A stretch of DNA of 10,153 bases, taken from positions 1-10,153 of the forward strand of contig CABRIF010000085.1 in NCBI GenBank assembly GCA_902470925.1, read 5' to 3'. Of this stretch, positions 6,511-10,153 are shown piece after piece; within the stretch, counting starts at the first letter, position 1, and each line of letters starts with the position of its first letter. The notes under the pieces are model-generated. The model did no database searches, was not told the origin of the DNA, and worked only from the letters and a program-made list of their open reading frames with translations. This DNA comes from an uncultured Collinsella sp. GTDB taxonomy: Bacteria; Actinomycetota; Coriobacteriia; Coriobacteriales; Coriobacteriaceae. The position numbers and the translations under genes were made by a program.

Positions 6511-8637
6511 ATGGTCGTGCGGCGCTGCAGGTTGCTAATCGCCTGTGTTCTTATTGGGATTCTTGCGCTTGGCGCTGGCGCGCCAGCGGCTCAAGGCATT
6601 GAACCCGCTGATGTCTCTCAGAATGGGGGCAGTGCACCCGCTGGCTCGGAATCGGCACTGGGAGAGGTTGCTGTTGACGAGCGCGAGGAGGGCCGGGACG
6701 CAACGACTCCTGCCGAGGTGCCTTCAGGTTCAACCGGTGATGCGTCTGATGCATCTGATGGGAGCGTCTCCGTTGAGGGCGGGGAGTCGATCGCCGTCGA
6801 CGAGTCGATTGCCACTGCGCCGTCGGGCTGGAGGCGTGTTTTTGGCCAGGACCAGCTCGATACCATGCAGGCCATTTCCCAAACGGGCTGGGCCGCAAGT
6901 GATACCGTGGTCATCGCGACCGATGCGACATATTGGGATGCGCTTGCCGCCAACTCGTTGGCGGGTGTGTTCAAGTGCCCGGTCCTCCTCACCTCAAAGA
7001 ACGCACTCTCACCTCAAGCACGTAGGGAAATTCAGAGGCTGGGAGCGAAAAAGGCGTATATCTGCGGCGGCCCAATCGCCATCTCCTCGAAGGTGGACCG
7101 AGAGGTGAAGGCCGCGGGGTGTATGGATGTCGAACGCGTGTACGGCGCTGATCAACAGCAGACGTCAATCGCCATCGCCAAGATCGTATTGGGTCTCAAG
7201 CCTTCTTCATCCGTGATCGTTGCCACGTCCGATACCTTCCAAGATGCGCTCTCGATCGCTCCCTACTCATACAGCAATGCCGTTCCGGTTTTGATCTGCG
7301 AGTCCGGAAGCGACGTGCTCCCCGCTGAGGCTCTAGAGCTGATTTCGGATAGCGGTATATCATCGGGAGTGATTGTCGGGGGTCCTGTTGCCGTGTCCTC
7401 GGCAAACGATTCGCGCCTTTCCGCCGTCGGCGTGTCTTCGATTGAGCGAGTGTACGGCCAGACGGAGTTCGAGACGAGCGTCTCTGTTGCGCGCTGGGAA
7501 CTTGATCACGGTATGGGATTGCGTGCTCCGGGCCTTGCAACAGGGCTGACGTTTTACGATGCACTGACGGGCGCCGGCCTTTGCGGTAAAAATGACTCGG
7601 TTCTTCTTGTCGCTTCTTCGGGCAACCGGGTTACGATAACTGACTTTATTTCCGAGCAGCGTTCAAGCATTGCCGGCGGATATGTATTCGGTGGTCCTAT
7701 CGCAGTGTCGGATAGCGTGTACCATACGTTGGAGTATTGCTGGCAGCAGGGCTATTCGGCCGACTACGCCACGGATGAAGAAGCACCATATAAGGCAGTG
7801 TACAACTACGAGTACTACCGCAACGCATACGCTGATATCAAGTCGGCGTTCGGCAACGATCGCTTAGCAACACTCAATCACTTTCTTAGCTTCGGGATGT
7901 TTGAGCGCAGGCAGGCGTCAGCCTCTTTTGACGTTCGTTCTTACTACAACCAATACGAAGACCTACGCCGCGCATTCGGCGTGAACAACTGGCCTGCATA
8001 CTACAGTCATTACATCACGATTGGCCAGAGCGAAGGCAGGACGGGCACCGGCTGCTCGTCCCTGAGTGGTTGGCAGTACCACAATGTGCCTTGGGATAAG
8101 CAGCCGAACAACTACTACTGCGGCCCCGCTTCAGGCACGATGATTCTCAGGTCGGCAGGTGCAAACTGGTCGACGTCGGGCGTGCCGCTGAATGTATGGA
8201 ATCTTGCATCTTATATGCGTACCGATGCATATCATTATACAAGCTTTCATGACCGTATGTTTGAAGCGGGCATGAATGCATGGTTGGGACGCTGCGCGTA
8301 TGTAACCATTCACACGCCTTCATATTGGCAGGCTCGTGATGCCGTAATGCGGTCGTTCGATCGAGGGCTTGCGGCCGCAGTCGATGCGCAAGAGCGCCGT
8401 GGCGGGCCGCACTTCAATGGACACAACAACGGTACGTTCTCGCATATCATGGTTGTTGACGGTTACAATAACGCTACCGATCAGGTTCTGATTGCCGACC
8501 CTGGAGCGATTTCATTGTGGGCAGGTGCTCAACCTAAGTTCGTGTACCCCAGTCTCAGTGCATTTATTTCTACCTATTGTCAGCAAGAAATCATGGGCGA
8601 CGGTCGCCAGCACATCGGTATGTATGCGCCGTTATAA
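6511..8637 (+). CDS. Secreted CWB2 protein with C39-like cysteine peptidase domain (708 aa)
   Basis: A predicted wall-anchored extracellular peptidase. Numbering from ATG 6511: a Sec signal peptide (VVRRCR, hydrophobic core 8-23, likely cut near 26-27); an acidic Ser/Asp/Glu-rich linker to about 105; CWB2 repeats at about 109-205, 209-305 and 313-409; two repeats of about 40 residues (roughly 431-469 and 473-511) of the type YYxxYxDLxxAFG...HYxxxGxxEGR; then a C39-like domain from about 520. In the last domain KQPNNYYCGPAS supplies a probable oxyanion Gln531 and nucleophile Cys537, FSHIMVVDGY gives His645, and IADPGA gives Asp663. All catalytic positions look intact. No ABC transporter or bacteriocin precursor is nearby, so a role in leader-peptide processing is unlikely; the substrate is unknown. 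The frame opens at 6466, but ATG 6511 gives a clean signal peptide and has GGGGG six bases upstream. The next gene follows after 25 bases, suggesting an operon. Confidence 0.9.
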   Translation: MVVRRCRLLIACVLIGILALGAGAPAAQGIEPADVSQNGGSAPAGSESALGEVAVDEREEGRDATTPAEVPSGSTGDASDASDGSVSVEGGESIAVDESIATAPSGWRRVFGQDQLDTMQAISQTGWAASDTVVIATDATYWDALAANSLAGVFKCPVLLTSKNALSPQARREIQRLGAKKAYICGGPIAISSKVDREVKAAGCMDVERVYGADQQQTSIAIAKIVLGLKPSSSVIVATSDTFQDALSIAPYSYSNAVPVLICESGSDVLPAEALELISDSGISSGVIVGGPVAVSSANDSRLSAVGVSSIERVYGQTEFETSVSVARWELDHGMGLRAPGLATGLTFYDALTGAGLCGKNDSVLLVASSGNRVTITDFISEQRSSIAGGYVFGGPIAVSDSVYHTLEYCWQQGYSADYATDEEAPYKAVYNYEYYRNAYADIKSAFGNDRLATLNHFLSFGMFERRQASASFDVRSYYNQYEDLRRAFGVNNWPAYYSHYITIGQSEGRTGTGCSSLSGWQYHNVPWDKQPNNYYCGPASGTMILRSAGANWSTSGVPLNVWNLASYMRTDAYHYTSFHDRMFEAGMNAWLGRCAYVTIHTPSYWQARDAVMRSFDRGLAAAVDAQERRGGPHFNGHNNGTFSHIMVVDGYNNATDQVLIADPGAISLWAGAQPKFVYPSLSAFISTYCQQEIMGDGRQHIGMYAPL
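6739..6813 (+). repeat. Short tandem duplications in the acidic linker
   Basis: Two small in-frame tandem repeats lie in the linker coding region. Around 6739-6759 a 9-base unit GATGC(G/A)TCT repeats, encoding DASDAS. At 6784-6813 an 18-base period repeats GAGTCGAT(C/T)GCC, encoding ESIAVDESIA. They make a flexible acidic spacer between signal peptide and the first CWB2 repeat, and could vary in length between strains through slippage. Confidence 0.6.
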
Positions 8638-8662
8638 GCTGCGTAGTTGGAGAGGGATGACG

Positions 8663-9955
8663 ATGAGTCGAACAAGGCGATGGTACATGCTGCTGGGTTT
8701 GGTCGCGGTTATTCTGCTGACGACTGCCTGTATGGGATGGGCTTTGCTCGGCAGCACCGCGGAGCATCGCTTGGACACCTCTCTTGTCGACCCAGATGAC
8801 AATTTGGAGTTATTTGATTCTTCCGTTCAGGGCGAAGCCCTTTCGTATAATCCCAGCCTACCGTTTCGCATTGCGGGCGTCGATGACTCTGCAACGGTTT
8901 ACGAAGTTGCAGATATGGTGGCGGATCGGTCGGTTGCTGCTGCCTGGTCATTCGGGGGAGACTTTTCGCAGATCGGGTCTTTGCCCCTGTCGCCCGATGC
9001 GGTATTTGGCTCGTATTCCGTCACGCCGGACAGTCTGCGCTCGTATCGCGCGGGCCTCCTGTCGCGTGACGGATCGCAGCCTCTCGAGAAGCTCTCACAT
9101 GATCCGTATTATGAGCCGCGCGACGCTACGGGCGATGAACAAAGACTCGTGTGGTACAGCTCCACGCTCAATGAGGCGTATCAAATGGGCATCAACAACT
9201 GGAGCTTATCGGTATGGGAGAGCGGGGACAACGTGGCGCGGGTTCTGGGGACCGCGGAGGACCTGAACGGCGGCAACGACACCCCTCAGCTGCCCGGCGA
9301 GGTTCTTCCTACGGCAAATATCGATTACGCATATTTCGCTTCGTATATGAGCGTTGACGGTCGATGGGTTCCAGTGGTGCTGTCCTATGCGCTTGATACC
9401 TCCGAGCGCGCGGTAATCGCAACCGGCAGTTACCCGTATGCGGCAAACGGAGGCGTCTATTTCGCTGGAGATCAGATCGACTCATCGGATGGCTCTCTGG
9501 GCTTTTCGTCAGTCCGCTACTTTGATGGCGCCAACATGAGTACGAAGCTGACGGTGGATACGGCGGCATCGCAGTGGTGTGTTTCAGGTGTTTGGATGTC
9601 TGATGGCCTTTCGGTGGTCTCCTTTTCGAACGCCGCATCCGACCAAGGTGCATTTATCGGCATTTGGACTGGTGGATTTGGGAGCCAGCTCGCTTGGATT
9701 CACGCGCCGAGCCCCTCCGTGGTTGGTTCGATTTCGCACGATGCATTCGCTTGGGGCTGCGGCTCCCAGCAAGATCACGCTGAAATGTACCTGTATAGCG
9801 CTGCCTCGCCAACCGACGTAATCGAGCTCGGTGTTGCACCTGGTTATTCGCGTCCGGCACTTGCATACGATGGGTCTGCCGTGCTGGTCCCTGTCTATAA
9901 TGGCCTAGGTGCTGCGGTCAGATTTGATGTGATCGAACGGACAGGTGAGAGTTGA
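8663..9955 (+). CDS. Membrane-anchored or lipoprotein-like extracytoplasmic protein of unknown function (430 aa)
   Basis: I do not recognise a family. The N-terminus MSRTRRWYM is followed by one hydrophobic segment (about 9-30). It contains LLTTAC ending at Cys23, which resembles a lipobox but has Thr rather than Leu/Val/Ile at -3, so lipoprotein processing is uncertain and a plain signal anchor is equally possible. The rest (about 31-430) lacks further membrane segments, is rich in Trp, Tyr, Ser, Gly and Asp, and shows repeated beta-strand patterns such as RWVPVVLSYALDTSERAVIATG and RPALAYDGSAVLVPVYNG. This is suggestive of a beta-propeller or other all-beta fold, though I cannot count blades reliably. 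The open frame extends back to 8492 inside the peptidase gene; ATG 8663 is preferred because GGAGAGGG ends six bases before it (ATG 8657 is the alternative). Only 25 bases separate it from the peptidase gene, so cotranscription and a shared extracellular role are likely. Confidence 0.8.
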   Translation: MSRTRRWYMLLGLVAVILLTTACMGWALLGSTAEHRLDTSLVDPDDNLELFDSSVQGEALSYNPSLPFRIAGVDDSATVYEVADMVADRSVAAAWSFGGDFSQIGSLPLSPDAVFGSYSVTPDSLRSYRAGLLSRDGSQPLEKLSHDPYYEPRDATGDEQRLVWYSSTLNEAYQMGINNWSLSVWESGDNVARVLGTAEDLNGGNDTPQLPGEVLPTANIDYAYFASYMSVDGRWVPVVLSYALDTSERAVIATGSYPYAANGGVYFAGDQIDSSDGSLGFSSVRYFDGANMSTKLTVDTAASQWCVSGVWMSDGLSVVSFSNAASDQGAFIGIWTGGFGSQLAWIHAPSPSVVGSISHDAFAWGCGSQQDHAEMYLYSAASPTDVIELGVAPGYSRPALAYDGSAVLVPVYNGLGAAVRFDVIERTGES

Positions 9956-9961
9956 TTGGAG

Positions 9962-10036
9962 CCAAGGCAGCTCAACGGGAGTGGAAGTAGATGCCTGCCT
10001 TTCTGCAGGACTTTTGACGCCCGCGCTGTGCCTTGG
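9962..10036. repeat. Widely spaced 8-bp inverted repeat
   Basis: CCAAGGCA at 9962-9969 is exactly complementary to TGCCTTGG at 10029-10036, 59 bases apart, and encloses the small hairpin at 9994-10009. In RNA this could form a branched structure between the operon end and rfbA. Chance pairing is a fair alternative. Confidence 0.3.
9994..10015 (+). terminator. Weak candidate terminator after the peptidase operon
   Basis: A five-base-pair hairpin (CCTGC 9994-9998 with GCAGG 10005-10009, six-base loop) is followed by ACTTTT. The stem and T-run are both short, so termination would be inefficient at best and read-through into rfbA is possible. Confidence 0.3.
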
Positions 10037-10099
10037 TGGCATTGACGGGATAACGGTACAATGTGTGGGTCTGAACTCTTTTAGAAGGAGCGCCAACCC

Positions 10100-10153
10100 A
10101 TGAAGGGCATCATCCTCGCGGGCGGCTCGGGCACGCGCCTGTACCCGCTCACC
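10100..10153 (+). CDS. rfbA: Glucose-1-phosphate thymidylyltransferase, N-terminal fragment
   Basis: Only the first 18 codons fall in the window, reading MKGIILAGGSGTRLYPLT. This is the near-invariant start of RfbA/RmlA, including the nucleotide-binding GGSGTRLxPLT signature. The enzyme joins dTTP and glucose-1-phosphate to form dTDP-glucose in the cytoplasm, the first step towards dTDP-L-rhamnose and other dTDP-deoxysugars. The start is well supported by AGAAGGAG nine bases upstream. The gene is cut by the window end, so completeness and the presence of rfbB, rfbC and rfbD cannot be judged. Related sugar nucleotidyltransferases share the core signature, but the MKGIILAGG...YPLT form points to the thymidylyltransferase. 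Confidence 0.9.
   Translation, partial: MKGIILAGGSGTRLYPLT

Larger units (their letters stand above)
9956..10099 (+). promoter_or_regulatory. Intergenic region with candidate rfbA promoter
   Basis: This 144-base gap separates the peptidase operon from rfbA. TACAAT at 10057-10062 is a five-of-six -10 match; TTGGTG at 10033-10038 would be a weak -35 at an 18-base spacing. TTGACG at 10042-10047 is a better -35 sequence but only nine bases from this -10, so it cannot pair with it. Transcription would start near 10069, leaving a leader of about 30 bases that includes the AGAAGGAG ribosome binding site (10083-10090). Confidence 0.45.

Noticed and set aside
6498..6600. Short out-of-frame upstream ORF starting at ATG 6498, seven bases from the GAGAGG purine run
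   Set aside because: It is about 34 codons, overlaps the peptidase signal peptide in another frame and has no recognisable sequence. A regulatory upstream ORF cannot be excluded but nothing positive supports it.
6511..8637. Bacteriocin-processing role for the C39-like domain
   Set aside because: No ABC transporter membrane or ATPase domains and no double-glycine leader peptide gene are present; the domain is joined to signal peptide and wall-binding repeats.
10042..10062. TTGACG and TACAAT as a paired -35/-10 promoter for rfbA
   Set aside because: The spacer is only nine bases, far below the 16-18 needed, so the two cannot act together; the -10 was kept with a weaker -35 at 10033-10038.

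Overview
The window looks like part of a cell-surface polysaccharide and secreted-protein locus from a Gram-positive actinobacterium of the class Coriobacteriia (Collinsella or Olsenella type). This rests on the GC-rich coding sequence, the abundance of cell-wall-binding type 2 (CWB2) repeats, the fusion of CWB2 triplets to a GH25 lysozyme and to a C39-like peptidase, and purine-rich ribosome binding sites. The assignment is from pattern recognition only; no database search was possible.

Layout from left to right: (1) 48-2489, minus strand, a large protein with two family-2 glycosyltransferase (GT2) domains behind an unassigned N-terminal region; (2) 2490-2791, a roughly 300-base divergent intergenic region with likely promoters on both strands; (3) 2792-4636, plus strand, a Tat-type exported GH25 muramidase with three C-terminal CWB2 repeats, followed by a strong rho-independent terminator at 4671-4721; (4) 4723-6300, minus strand, a GT4-type glycosyltransferase with a C-terminal coiled coil and a basic tail; (5) 6301-6510, a second divergent promoter region; (6) 6511-8637, plus strand, a secreted protein with a signal peptide, acidic linker, three CWB2 repeats, two repeats of about 40 residues and a C39-like cysteine peptidase; (7) 8663-9955, plus strand, 25 bases downstream and probably cotranscribed, a membrane-anchored or lipoprotein-like extracytoplasmic protein of unknown function; (8) 10100 to the window end, plus strand, the first 18 codons of a glucose-1-phosphate thymidylyltransferase (rfbA/rmlA), the entry enzyme of dTDP-sugar (typically dTDP-L-rhamnose) synthesis.

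Working model (inference): the glycosyltransferases and the dTDP-sugar gene build a rhamnose-type or other surface glycan. The two CWB2 proteins are exported and held non-covalently on a wall polymer, where one cuts peptidoglycan glycan strands and the other cuts an unknown peptide. The CWB2 triplets of the two proteins align without net gaps over about 300 residues, so they probably arose by duplication and dock on the same ligand. Nothing looks like a phage, insertion sequence, CRISPR array, tRNA or rRNA. The most novel-looking part is the peptidase plus unknown-partner pair at 6511-9955.
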